From Flabesymbios commensalis (taxonomy: Eukaryota; Annelida; Polychaeta; Terebellida; Flabelligeridae): 64,000 bases of DNA. Shown piece by piece: positions 22,276 through 32,500 of the stretch; the stretch's first letter is position 1; each line of letters starts with the position of its first letter. The notes under the pieces are model-generated. The model did no database searches, was not told the origin of the DNA, and saw nothing but the letters and a program-made list of their open reading frames with translations. The translations under genes and the position numbers were made by a program. The stretch lies in NCBI GenBank assembly GCA_964017125.1, contig OZ024914.1:34336462-34400461 (forward strand). The letters run 5' to 3'.

Positions 22276-22770
22276 CACAAGGCCGCAAGGCCGCCCGCAT
22301 TACACGCGGGAACATATTAATTTATATTTAAATCGATTGTTCTCACCTTTAAATTACCAATCGATTTGTTTACTACAGACTTGTCTTGTTTACTAGATGG
22401 CATTAAACCAACACACGTTGGCTCAACGTTTTGTGTTTAGCGGAGGCGCTCACAGCAGTTTAATCATTATGCATTGTCCCAACCTCTGTCAAGCCCTATA
22501 CTCGTGCAAAAAATAAAATGTCATTGTCATTGATTCATCAATGGCAAAGTGATATGCATAACCATCATGGCATTCATAGGAGCCTACATGCTCCGATATT
22601 GTAGTATTATAAAAACAAGGAAGGTAAACGTGGGTTTGAAATTAATTAATTTCAGTAATATTGAAAAAATTGCAAACCCATTTTCACAATAACATTTACA
22701 ATTTATTACGGTCAAACAATATCATGAATTTTCTTTTCCCGAATTTGATGATCTCTACTTTATAGTAGGC
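22276..22770. other. No recognisable feature
   Basis: AT-rich. CCAACACACGTTGGCTCAACG near 22410 may be a PAL-1 trace. Confidence 0.35.
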
Positions 22771-22934
22771 TATATTAAGATATTTATATGAAAGATATAG
22801 ATTTCATTTCTTTATGTCATTTAATAGGTGAACCTGTACATCATAGCACATATATTAAGATATTTATATGAAAGATATAGATGTCATTTCTTTATGTCAT
22901 TTAATAGGTGAACCTGCACATCATAGCACATATA
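22771..22934 (+). repeat. 80-bp tandem duplication
   Basis: TATATTAAGATATTTATATG starts at 22771 and again at 22851. The two 80-bp units are almost identical over their whole length, with about two differences, which suggests a recent duplication. Confidence 0.9.
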
Positions 22935-23058
22935 ACATAATGTATAGCCTCAGTAGACATGGCTTGTTCTGGATGTGTGTCATTGTAGCTGTGCATCTCA
23001 TGTATAGTGCTCCCAACTGTTCAAAATCCTGACGTGTACTGTACACTATAACGAACAT

Positions 23059-23429
23059 TCACTCACTCACTCACTCACTCACTCACTCACTCACTCACTC
23101 ACTCACTCACTCACTCACTCACTCACTCACTCACTCACTCACTCACTCACTCACTCACTCACTCACTCACTCACTCACTCACTCACTCACTCACTCACTC
23201 ACTCACTCACTCACTCACTCACTCACTCACTCACTCACTCACTCACTCACTCACTCACTCACTCACTCACTCACTCACTCACTCACTCACTCACTCACTC
23301 ACTCACTCACTCACTCACTCACTCACTCACTCACTCACTCACTCACTCACTCACTCACTCACTTACTCACTCACTCACTCACTCACTCACTCACTCACTC
23401 ACTCACTCACTCACTCACTCACTCACTCA
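23059..23429. repeat. (CACT)n array, 371 bp
   Basis: About 92 tetranucleotide units with one visible change (CACTTACTCAC near 23363). The purity over this length implies recent expansion. Assembly length may be approximate. Confidence 0.95.
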
Positions 23430-24281
23430 TTTGGTTTAAATACGTTTAAATAATTAGGATACATATACAACACAAGCTAAGTGGTTGATTATATGACCAA
23501 AACAAAACGCTGAATATATATCATGTATATGGTTGAATCCTTCCAGGAGGGAGAGAGAATAGGCTTGACAGATACCATGGCACACTGAGCCAATACTGGT
23601 TCATCAAAAGCCCAACACAGCGTACAGCTGGTCAATAGGTTTTAATAAAGGGCTGGCCAGTAAGTCGCCAGTTGGGCTGGCGGTGGCATCTCCTTCGATC
23701 CTGTGCAAGACAGGCATCCATGTGCAACTTGCCGCAGGGATGGCCGCAAATCCCAACCTTGAGATATCTATCTGCCTATCTGTATTTTCCGATCTTTGTC
23801 TGGTGGCTCGCTCTCAATTTCGGAGTGATTGAGTGGTCCTGCCAGCCTATTGCACAACCCGGGGACGCTTCTGAAAACGCCGGTTCAAAGCTGCAACGGC
23901 GTCTTTGACGCCGTTCCAGCATTGAACCGACGTTGGCCGACATACCCCTCAAACCGCATCACACTGCAAGGTACTTTGGGTTTCCATTTTCAGTCCAGCT
24001 CCCTGTTCTATCAATGCCTCTTACCCTTGCGACTGCAGAATACGACCAGTACTACTTACATCAGCACTGCTGTGATCTACGGACCCTCGTAAAGCCATGT
24101 AGAAATATGCCGATAGGTAGCACTCCACATTTTTTACAAAACTGAGGTGAGGATTTAGAACCAAGTGTGCTAAATCACCAGAGAAAATATTTAGAGTATG
24201 AGTGATTTAAAGTACATAAATTCCACCTAAACGTTCACTTTTTGCGAAAAAATGTAAATCGGTAAATCAAAATAACGAAGT
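23430..24281. other. No gene; 49-bp foldback at 23881-23929
   Basis: CGGTTCAAAGCTGCAACGGC and GCCGTTCCAGCATTGAACCG flank GTCTTTGAC; it resembles a PAL-1 core. Frames at 23672-24145 run through it and look like chance. Confidence 0.45.
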
Positions 24282-25257
24282 TTAACCCTTTAACCGCCGG
24301 TGTCGCATATATGCGGGTTTTCATGTTTTTTTTAGCACATTAACTCATAGCAGTCTAAGTCCGAGCCCAGCTCGGACCTGGAATTTATGACGTTGCAGTC
24401 TAAGTCCGAGCCCAGCTCGGACCTAGCAACACTGCTTAGCCATTCACTAGATGACGTCACTTGCGCAACAATGAACACAGCATGGGGACCCTAGAACATA
24501 AAGGGTTGATATATCTGTGTCACAACCGTTTCTGAACTAAAAATAAAACTCCAGGCTCAGCTGAATACGAGGCTTTTGGTATTTTACTGATAAGATGGGA
24601 CTGTCATCTCAAAATATGAAATGTGATATGCCCCTCAGAGAATTCAGAAAGATCACTATATCCCATGGTATTAGCTTATTTACCCTATTAATTTGTGTGC
24701 ATAGACCTATTGAATGCTCCTTCGAACCGTCTGTGATGTATTTTAATATATTTTATGTGAATTGATATAATGTTGTACTCCTGAATCTCCGTGGATCTCA
24801 AAAATACTTTTTTTAAACAAAACTTCCGAAAATTTGACTACCTAATTAGCATATTCAAAATGGCGATTGGTTACCATGGCAACATTACATCGGCAAATTA
24901 AATAAAGTGTATTCTGGTCATATATTGTATGTCTGTTCCTGTGGTGTATGGGAAATACATATGCCATCACTCTAAATTTATATCTGGTGTATCAGAATAT
25001 GTCTTAAAATCACAAAAGTGGTCAGACCACACAGACGTCCAATGTCAAAACGGCCAGACTGCTATGAGTTAAGTACCACATTTAAAATATGTTGAGGATA
25101 AAATGTGACATCAATCAGCAAGATTTAAAAAGAGTTGACTTTTATTTTGTCAAATCTGAATGATTTTCACTCACTTGAAGTTGTGGATCGCGTCAGCGAG
25201 ACACAACTTCAAGTGAGTGAAAATTCCAACTGAATAATTTGGCGGCTAAAGGGTTAA
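24282..25257 (-). mobile_element. TTAA-A element interrupted by TTAA-G
   Basis: Two halves (24282-24343 and 25069-25257) join into one TTAA-A copy when the guest is removed, because AGCACATTAA continues as GTACCACATTTAAA. Ends TTAACCCTTTAACCGCC and GGCGGCTAAAGGGTTAA are intact. The hairpin apex (25193.5) is 63.5 bp from the right end. Confidence 0.85.
24340..25072. mobile_element. TTAA-G element, 725 bp, nested in TTAA-A
   Basis: TTAA at both sides encloses terminal inverted repeats CTCATAGCAGTCT and AGACTGCTATGAG (13 bp, perfect). Next to the left end a 46-bp unit containing GTCCGAGCCCAGCTCGGAC, itself an 8-bp stem with a CCA loop, occurs twice (about 24349 and 24395). The interior has no long frame or recognisable transposase, so this is a non-autonomous TTAA inserter. 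It lacks the CCC start of the other families, so its relation to them is uncertain. The exact TTAA duplication inside a known host element makes the limits secure. Confidence 0.85.
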
Positions 25258-26009
25258 ACATATTCTGATTTAGTATGATTTCAAAATTGATGTAGATTCA
25301 AGCTTTATGTGATTGTGATAATGTGTTTAAAAAAATAACACCTTAGTACAAAAAGGGCAGAGACATCCGCACCGAGTTTGGACTATGCGTACCGGTAGGT
25401 ATGTTCTTATCTATAGATAATTACTACTAAATTAGTCGTTGAATGTTTCATTTTTATATTGACTAGAAATGAAACCGCTTTTGTCAATTAGCTCATAAAG
25501 TGTTATTAATCAAAGGGTTTTACATAATAATGATTGTTATTTTTACACATGTCTATGTTTTCGTCTAAACTATGAACACATATTATTTTTTTGCTCATCA
25601 CCTAAGTAACAAAACGTACTGATTATTAAACTTAACTTGATATATGCTTCCAAATATACTACTTAGGTATAAGCTTCCAATAACTTAATTGCTTGGATAA
25701 TCGCATTAACATTAAGCGCAATTAACAACAAAATAGTTTCCACAAATTCAAATAAAATTAATCTGTACATATTAATGATATTTCTTGAATTTGCAAGAGT
25801 GTATCTGTCACTTTATAAAGTTGCAGATGTGCCTCAGAGTGTCCCGTGGAACAATATGATGTCACAAACATGAAATATTTATCATTATTTACACTTTTTA
25901 GTTTCAAGATAACGATAATTTTTGTTACACTTATTAGGATCCGCAAAGCAATGGTTTTAAGTTCAAAACCATAGTAGCAGACGAGGGGTTTACGAAAATG
26001 AAAAGTGGG
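25258..26009. other. No recognisable feature
   Basis: AT-rich. Only GTGTATCTGTCACTTTATAA at 25799 recalls the foldback at 21605. Confidence 0.4.
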
Positions 26010-26422
26010 TGTTATTCAGCTACAAGAAGGTAAAGGTAAAGGTGCAGGTTTATAATCTGATATATAGACCTACCATCCGACTTTACATTGGACCCCCTTG
26101 TCACTGAACCTGTTAGTAATTCGTGTGTCATTTAAACTCCACGGAGAGCATACAGTCCTGCAGCCATATCGGCGCATTAAACTTATCATACACATTGCCA
26201 TCTCTGTTCCACCAGGTACTCATTTCACCGGAGTCAAGTAAAGCATTTGAGGGTGAAGTGTCTTGCCCAAGAACACAACATCGAAACAATGTCCCAGGAT
26301 GGAGAGGGGAAAAACATGATATTTCATTGAAAATCCTCCACCAAGCCTGGTTCGAAACTGCACGATAGGCAGCGACATCGGTGAAGCACCACGATCTAAC
26401 CATTGCGCCATGTCCCTCTCTA
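26010..26422 (-). mobile_element. tRNA-derived SINE
   Basis: Read on the minus strand it starts near 26422 with GAGGGACATGGCGCAATGG, an A-box-like TGGCGCAATGG, then GTTTCGAACC as a B-box-like motif about 50 bases on. A body follows with TTCTTGGGCAAGACACTTCA, a motif of the kind found in conserved central parts of several metazoan SINE families. The other end is unclear; a GTAAAGGTAAAGGTGC simple tail lies near 26028. A complete tRNA fold is not kept. Confidence 0.6.
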
Positions 26423-26568
26423 CACTCTAAACAATATAGGCTCTTCAAAAAGAACCTTTCAGTACTATTACCATGCAGCCCCAGGAGAACCCTTGCAGGG
26501 TTTTCCTGGGGTTGCATGGTAATAGTACTGAAAGGTTCCTTTGAAAAAACCTATATTGTTTAGAGTGT
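26423..26568. mobile_element. Palindromic TA-flanked MITE (mariner-like)
   Basis: TA + CACTCTAAACAATATAGG at the left is mirrored by CCTATATTGTTTAGAGTG + TA at the right. The interior is also largely self-complementary (AACCTTTCAGTACTATTACC with its complement, and CCCAGGAGAACCC / GGGTTTTCCTGGG). The TA flanks and 146-bp length fit a Tc1/mariner-type MITE. It directly abuts the SINE. Confidence 0.75.
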
Positions 26569-26589
26569 ACACATACTCGATTTTTTTAT

Positions 26590-28035
26590 TCGTAATACCC
26601 CTGTCAAACAGGAACCGAATTTCTACGACTCGCCTTCCCGAATCGATTCGGGGAAATTCGTTGAAATTTATTCGTACCATGCGTATGGTTTGTGGCAATT
26701 CGGACTGATATGGGACAGTACGGGAGGGTTCGGAACATTTTCTAACATGTTGGAAAATTTTGCCGAACCTCCCGAATAATTTCATTCAGCTTGAGATTCG
26801 TACAGTGCGTATCTCAATTCGGATTGTACGGATAGGCATACGTAATAATGCGTAGCAGTTCGTTGGGTTCGGATTAGTAGACGTCTACGCATGGGTCGCA
26901 ATGTATGCATGATATCCAAACCGTACGAATAACGTTTACGCATCAGCCGATTTGTAATCCAAAACATATGTACCAGCACCTAAAGTACTGACACGACTCG
27001 TATGCTGGGCATGCCGAATCGGCCGTACAGTTCGAACTGCAATTCGTGGCCCTGATGGCCGCTGGGTCTGTATAAAAAGATCGAAAACTTTCGAATTTGT
27101 CACTCGGATCATCATCAAGTACATCCAGTTTATCTACACAAGAAAATATGCATACAAAATGGGTTTTTTAAAGTTAGTTATCAGCTTCTTTATTCTGGGT
27201 CTGATTCTCTCCAGAATCTCATCAAATGTATCTGGGTCCATTCTGAGGTAATTCTTGAAGCTGGCAATATCTTCTTCCTCCATTTCGTATAGCAAAGTCC
27301 TGTTTTGGCCCAGTTGGACTCTTTTTTCCAACCAATCCTTCACTTTTTTCTTGTTTTTACTTGCACTCGTCTTCTCGCTTCTTCTTCTTTCTTTGTTTCT
27401 TCTTCTTCAATTTCGAGGGCTGCTGCTGCACATAGAACTAGCCCTATGCCTGGTACAGTCATTTCAGTTTCTCTGGTCAACGTGTATGCCATTTTTCATA
27501 GTAATCAGAAAATGCGGTGAGGAATGGCTGATTCGGCGACTTTTATACCCAAATAGCATTTTTTCGGATTGCTCAGGCTCCCTAACAGTACGTTTTGTAC
27601 GGACGGTACTGGAGGGTACGTAATGTAGTTCGTATGATACGTAATGGATTCGTATCGAACGTATCGCCATTCAACTCATACGGCTCGTGTTCGGATTGCA
27701 CGGTTAATTTGATCGTGCGTATCGCCATGAATATTGTATAGTTCATTCGGGCAACTGTGTACGGTTGATACGTAAACATGGTAAAGGCATACATGAGGTA
27801 TGGCGAATTTATTCGTAAGGTTTGGCCCATACGGCATGGATATGTAATGATATGTAATGATGCGGGAGTACTTTCGTAAGGTACGGCAGCGGCTCGGATG
27901 CCTGTCGGCAAGTACGTATCTCCAGCCCCGAGCCGCCACGAATGGCTGATTCGTAGAAAAAATGTAGAATAATGCGTATGGTTCGGTATGGCTCGGGGAT
28001 TTTTTCATTCGGATCATGCGCCCCATTCTTCGCGA
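26590..28035 (-). mobile_element. Decayed PIF/Harbinger element
   Basis: CCCCTGTCAAACAGGAACCG near 26598 resembles a Harbinger terminus, and the interior is dense in ATTCGTA, CGTACGG and GGTTCGG-type motifs typical of such elements. A transposase N-terminal exon lies on the minus strand at 27134-27462. A matching terminus at about 28035 is not visible, so the element is probably truncated or internally rearranged. The DDE catalytic part is absent, so it cannot move on its own. Confidence 0.6.
27134..27462 (-). pseudogene. Harbinger transposase N-terminal exon, frameshifted
   Basis: From an ATG at 27462 the minus strand encodes VPGIGLVLCAAAALEIEEEE, a motif known from the start of many HARBI1-like transposases. 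A second frame (from about 27358 to 27134) then gives KDWLEKRVQLGQNRTLLYEM, followed by IASFKNYLRMDPDTFDEILE and RIRPRIKKLITNFKKPI. The pattern W-x-x-x-R, F-x-N-Y-L-R-M, F-D-E-I-L and P-R-I is the conserved N-terminal domain of Harbinger nucleases. The two parts are in different frames, so there is at least one frameshift between the acid-rich linker and KDW. Homology stops at FKKPI, where related proteins read RKAI, and no downstream DDE domain is present. The encoded fragment would lack catalytic activity. Confidence 0.8.
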
Positions 28036-28496
28036 TGCGGGGTTTGGTTAGCCAGCTCCATTAAGAGATGGACTATCATTACTACGACGTGATGTGATAA
28101 ACACGGCAGAAAGACATACTTAAGACGTTGCATATTATGAATACATTTCTGTGTACTGATGCGTATATCAACTAGCAAGGTAAATATGCCCAATTATTAG
28201 TGGATTGCTCACAAAGACAATAGCGAGTGTTTATCACACTTACTGACTATTGGTAAATAACATAGGCTACTCTAAGTAATCAATCAGGCGTTTTCTGGTG
28301 TGTATTTTGACAGTCAGCAGTTCAAAGCTCTACGATTCTAATGTCAGGATCGTAATAATTACATACCAAAAAGGGTTGAATCAATTGAAATCTATTCTAA
28401 TAAATAATTTATCTAATCAATAAATGGCGGCATTATCATAAATTTACACTGACCAATACATCTATGATATAATCTTATATAACATAGGCCTATATG
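28036..28496. other. No recognisable feature
   Basis: AT-rich sequence between the Harbinger element and PAL-2. Confidence 0.4.
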
Positions 28497-28574
28497 TCGT
28501 CGCCTCGGAGCTAAAGGATCCTATCTGACACTCTAACGAGTGTCAGATAGGATCCTTTAGCTCCGAGGCGTCGA
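28497..28574. mobile_element. PAL-2 76-bp palindrome, copy 2
   Basis: CGTCGCCTCGGAGCTAAAGG with its complement CCTTTAGCTCCGAGGCGTCG, centre CACTCTAACGAGTG. It differs from the other copies by CTGACAC in place of CTGCCAC and by GCGTCG in place of GCGACG. Confidence 0.8.
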
Positions 28575-29552
28575 TATATCCTGATCTGCAGCTGGGATTG
28601 GGTTAACGATGGAATTTGCTAATCCGGATTTAGCATTAGAAGGGTAAATGGATGCAATGACGGTTCTGGAGGTGAAGTATTCAAGTGGTGGTACTTAACA
28701 GTGTCAGGCATTCTAGACAGTATTGTCATTATGACCTTTGCTGTGACAGGCCGTTGGCATTTGTCTGTGTTTATACCGTGTTTTCTCCCTCCTGGAATGT
28801 CTGACCTTCCTCTAAACGTGGCAGCCAGCGGAATACCAAGCAGAGTAATGACATATCACCCACCCAGTTAGCTGATCATATCCCAGCAAATTATACCTCT
28901 TATTACCGGGGTATGTATTATTAGCTATTAACACGTCCTCCTTCGCTATCATAATATGGTGGCATGAATTCACAGGAATAGTCCTGTTTTGTTTCTAAGT
29001 ACACTAACCATAGGCATTCTCATGGAAGATTGGTTACCTGGAGGGTTCAAAAACAACAGAGGCTCGGTGCCAACAAGGTGTCAGTAGTCTGCAAGAACGT
29101 AAATATGCCAATAAGTCTAGGAAAACTGTTGAAGCCTGCACCATCCGGGACGTGGTTTTATATCCACGGGGCAGCAATCCATTCCACCTATCATATTGGT
29201 ATCTGGAGCAAATTTGAACAAATTCACACAAGAGAGTTTTTTTAAATAATTTGCCAGCTTGCGCAAAAATGTGACTGAACGTTGCGCTAGCTATGGATGT
29301 CGTGGAGGCAGCAGGGATTCTCTCCTCTATAGTCAGCCTTTGACTTTCAGACCTAGCATGTCCATGGTCTGTAGTCATTTAAACTTGGAATGCCTACCTC
29401 AAAACTGGTTAATAGATCTTCCCAAAAAATAGCGTTTTAAAGTAAACTGTGAACATTTAGCCAGCTTGCTGTATTACCGTTGTCTGGTGTTGGTTCAACG
29501 TATGTGGCAGGAGGAAACCATTGATGAGGAAGTGTGCACACAGAAAACATGC
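28575..29552. other. No recognisable gene
   Basis: Frames at 29030-29245 (+) and 29034-29378 (-) overlap and have no family resemblance. Confidence 0.4.
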
Positions 29553-29756
29553 TTAAAGGTGATCTATCACCCCTTATATAGTATGGATAAATTTATGACA
29601 AATAAATCAAAGTTGCCACAAGATGGGGCACAAGTGTTTCCTTATATGGGGTGATTGGCTATCATGTGACCCTCTCAGAGGGTCACATGATAGCCAATCA
29701 CCCCACATAAGGACATAATTATTCATACCATATAAGGGGTGATAGATCACCTTTAA
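29553..29756. mobile_element. PAL-3 foldback MITE, copy 3, complete
   Basis: TTAAAGGTGATCTATCACC at the left and GGTGATAGATCACCTTTAA at the right. The central palindrome GGGTGATTGGCTATCATGTG with its complement meets at CTCTCAGAG. Here the flanks could be read as TTAA, but the other two copies do not confirm this. Confidence 0.8.
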
Positions 29757-29763
29757 ATGATAG

Positions 29764-29890
29764 CCCAGCAAACACAACATACCTAGTAGACACGAGACAT
29801 TGAGCCATAGTTGGTTCAATGTTGGTCCACCGTCTACGACGCTGGCCCAACGCTGAACCAATAATGGCTCAATGTATCGTACTTGCTGGG
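29764..29890. mobile_element. PAL-1 foldback element with extra left segment
   Basis: CCCAGCAAACACAACATACC is followed by a second start-like GTAGACACGAGACATTGAG. Centre GTCCACCGTCTACGACGCTGG, right end CGTACTTGCTGGG. The 127-bp length is explained by about 18 extra bases near the left end. Confidence 0.7.
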
Positions 29891-30397
29891 CAGTGGCGCT
29901 GTGCTGGGGTATTTACTGCCTGTAGTGATGGGGTTCAGCAATATTGATAGTCACCGAGTTATCACCACACTCTATTATTATATCAAAAGTATTCTACATC
30001 TACAGTGATAGATCATCGGGTTATTTTAAGGAAGGTTTACTGCTCATTCACGGCATATTTAATCTCATTTGCTCTCTATCCGCCTATTTCCAGCATTGAT
30101 CCACTATAGGTTCAATATTCCAGCTCTGATAAGGTTTATCCAGCATTCTAGCAACATTGGGACACGATCACAGCCTTCACCCATCCCGCACAGCAGATAA
30201 TTGGCTTCAGTACAGGGGGAATAATTTTCAAAGAGATAAACTCCCTCAGGATGTCCCTGTCAAATCGAAGACATCGACCCCAAATTGTATCCGATCTGCT
30301 CTCAACGAGCATAATTGCAGGTCAAGGAGAAAGTTCGTCTTCTAGTTACCAGAGGAGCTTGTGTTGTGTCTTATTTGGGTGACATTTATCAGCAATA
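29891..30397. other. No recognisable feature
   Basis: Nothing that I can assign. Confidence 0.4.
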
Positions 30398-30510
30398 TCC
30401 CAGCAAACATAATAACGTTTGTATAACATTTATACAATGTTGGATCAACGTTGAAGACGTTGAGCCGACATTGTATAAATGTCATACAAAATGTTATTAT
30501 GTTAGCTTGG
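30398..30510. mobile_element. PAL-1 foldback element
   Basis: Left end CCCAGCAAACATAATAACG, centre CAACGTTGAAGACGTTGAG. The arm ACATTTATACAATGTTGG is matched by CCGACATTGTATAAATGT. Even the outer part (AATAACGTTTGTAT) has a partner ATACAAAATGTTATTATG, although it differs from other copies. Confidence 0.8.
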
Positions 30511-30737
30511 ATGCCTCCAACTAAATAAAATACTATGCTCTGTCGAACTTATTAATATCTAAGTCAAACATGAAACACATCTATTGATATCGCCAAACAA
30601 AGTGGGTGACTCAATATGGATAATGCTCCCTAGACCCAGTTTAAAAATACATCTATTAACGGAAGGTAGGCTAACAGTGTTGCAAATAAATTAGATAAGA
30701 GCTGCTACGTCTACCGCTTTACAATTTAGTTTTTTAT
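30511..30737. other. No recognisable feature
   Basis: Short spacer without assignable sequence. Confidence 0.4.
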
Positions 30738-30987
30738 TTAACCCTTTGGGCCCTCACGATGCATTAAAGCATCATATTACATCATTGAAAACATACTTTA
30801 TTTCCCTACAACCAAGGGTTTTAGAACAAAAATTTCCATGAACTGGTTTACCAATACATGGTAATTTTCTTGAATTTTTAAACCACATCAAATCATCTTC
30901 ATCTACTACAAGTCGAGAATTGCGACAGCAATTCGCGGCTTGTAGTGGATGAAGATGACTATGGTAAGCTCAGGCTTCAAAGGGTAA
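30738..30987 (+). mobile_element. TTAA-C element
   Basis: It starts TTAACCCTTTGGGCCCTCAC and ends GGCTTCAAAGGGTAAA, one T short of TTAA. The hairpin tip AATTGC-GACA-GCAATT lies at 30924-30927, 61.5 bp from the end (62.5 if the lost T is counted). Confidence 0.8.
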
Positions 30988-31524
30988 AGTTTTCAATGTT
31001 GAGGGGATGTGCTACATCCGCCAATCTGTTGATATACGCTCACTATATTTGCTCACGTTTATAGTCTAGATTTCGTAGTTAAATAGGCCTGATTATTATA
31101 CCGCTACGGAGCTGCAGACATTTGATGTTTCGAACCTAAAGCAAGCATTACGTAGGCTACACTGGGACTTCATCTTCACATTGGTGTCATAATGTTGTTA
31201 CTGGCAATACAAATTATGACTTTTTAGCCTTAAGAGTTGTGCAATTACTGCAACAGATAATGGCACTGAACAGAAATTTCACTGATCTTGTTCAAAAAGC
31301 CTATGTCTAATTTCTACGAAACAAAAAGGTAATTGAACATTTACATAGATTATAATTGTTTAATTCGTATTCAGATTTTTTTTAAGTTTATAAATATAAA
31401 TACCTTAGCCTGACATAGAAAGCGTTAAAATAACTGTGGAGTCTTGTCTAATAGATCTCTCCGCGCCACATGTATTCCCGACTCGGGACCGATCTCTTCA
31501 GGAATTCTCACCTCCGCAAAACAA
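30988..31524. other. No recognisable feature
   Basis: AT-rich, no supported gene. Confidence 0.4.
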
Positions 31525-31605
31525 TCTGGTAACCAATGCTTGCCTAACATTGGGCCACCGTCAGCGACGGTGGCCATATGTTGGGCAAGCGTTGAGCCAG
31601 GAGCC
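31525..31605. mobile_element. PAL-1 core palindrome
   Basis: CCAATGCTTGCCTAACATTGG against CCATATGTTGGGCAAGCGTTG around CCACCGTCAGCGACGGTGG. Outer ends are missing. Confidence 0.55.
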
Positions 31606-32182
31606 CTAGAATTTCACCTCCACTGCGGTGGTTCGCTTACTTATCTCAAGTGGCTAGCATTAACGTCGTCAAGGTACCTTGTCTCTTGAACGATGGAAGC
31701 GGCGCGTAAAGGTCATGTTAGCGTGCTAGAGAGGGTGGTAAGATGCTCAACCTATTCAACACGTGGCGCATTATAATAACTTGAGCCATGATCTTGTGGG
31801 CCGGCTTCGCTCGCGATGGGACACATTTATACATACATTGGATCTATGTGTAGTCATTGTTGAGATATTATCTAGTGGATTTTAATATAATATATAATTT
31901 TCAACCTTTCAGCGCAGAAATCAACTTTTGGTTTCATAATCTGACGTCTAAATTCGATCCTCCCACCGAAAGAGCAAAATGTCGGCCGTATGATTACAAA
32001 TTTAAAATAACCCTTAATATGTTCCCTTTGAGGGTTACATGTAATTGTAATTCACACTAAATTGTTTACCTAAGATTGACTCCTATGTTGGCTCTAAAGT
32101 GTTATTTACAATGATTTTCTCACCGAGAAAAGAATAATACACCACTCAATCCCGACACCGTTCATCGACGGAAAGTGCATTC
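31606..32182. other. No gene; TTAA-B scrap near 31905-31985
   Basis: CCTTTCAGCGCAGAAATC and TAATCTGACGTCTAAATTCG, then CCACCGAAAGAGC, look like a worn TTAA-B end. Confidence 0.4.
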
Positions 32183-32500
32183 GGTGCCGTAGACTAGTGG
32201 TTGGAGTTGCGGGCAGTAAGTCGGGAGGTCGTGGGCTCGAATCCCACGTCGGACATGATGGGGATTTATTCTGAGACCGGCTCTAATCCAGGGTGAGCTA
32301 GACAGGGGGCTTCTCGGAGCTATGACCAATCGGGATTGATTAGCTACCAAGGTCCCACATATGATTGTGATGGCCGGGCTCAGGTAACTATGGCATAGGT
32401 TGGGTGGTCGGTCAGACATATACCGGACCATATGACAGGAAGTGGTCTCACAGCCCTGTCACGTAGTCCCAAACTAAAGACCGACCTGCTATGTGAACCT
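32183..32500 (+). mobile_element. tRNA-derived SINE
   Basis: The head (about 32183-32254) has an A-box-like TAGACTAGTGG and a B-box GGGCTCGAATCCCAC, 72 bases in all, close to a tRNA. The acceptor ends do not pair convincingly, and a long body continues with CATGATGGGGATTTATTCTG and GGTGGTCGGTCAGACATATAC, which argues for a SINE and not a functional tRNA gene. The 3' limit is uncertain. Confidence 0.6.

Noticed and set aside
26128-26517. 129-codon minus-strand frame
   Set aside because: It reads along the SINE and into the palindromic MITE; not a host gene.
27255-27623. 122-codon plus-strand frame rich in Phe, Leu and Ser
   Set aside because: It is the antisense of the Harbinger acid- and lysine-rich exon.
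32183-32256. Functional tRNA gene
   Set aside because: A- and B-box-like motifs are present, but the acceptor arm does not pair well and a SINE body follows without an immediate T-run terminator.
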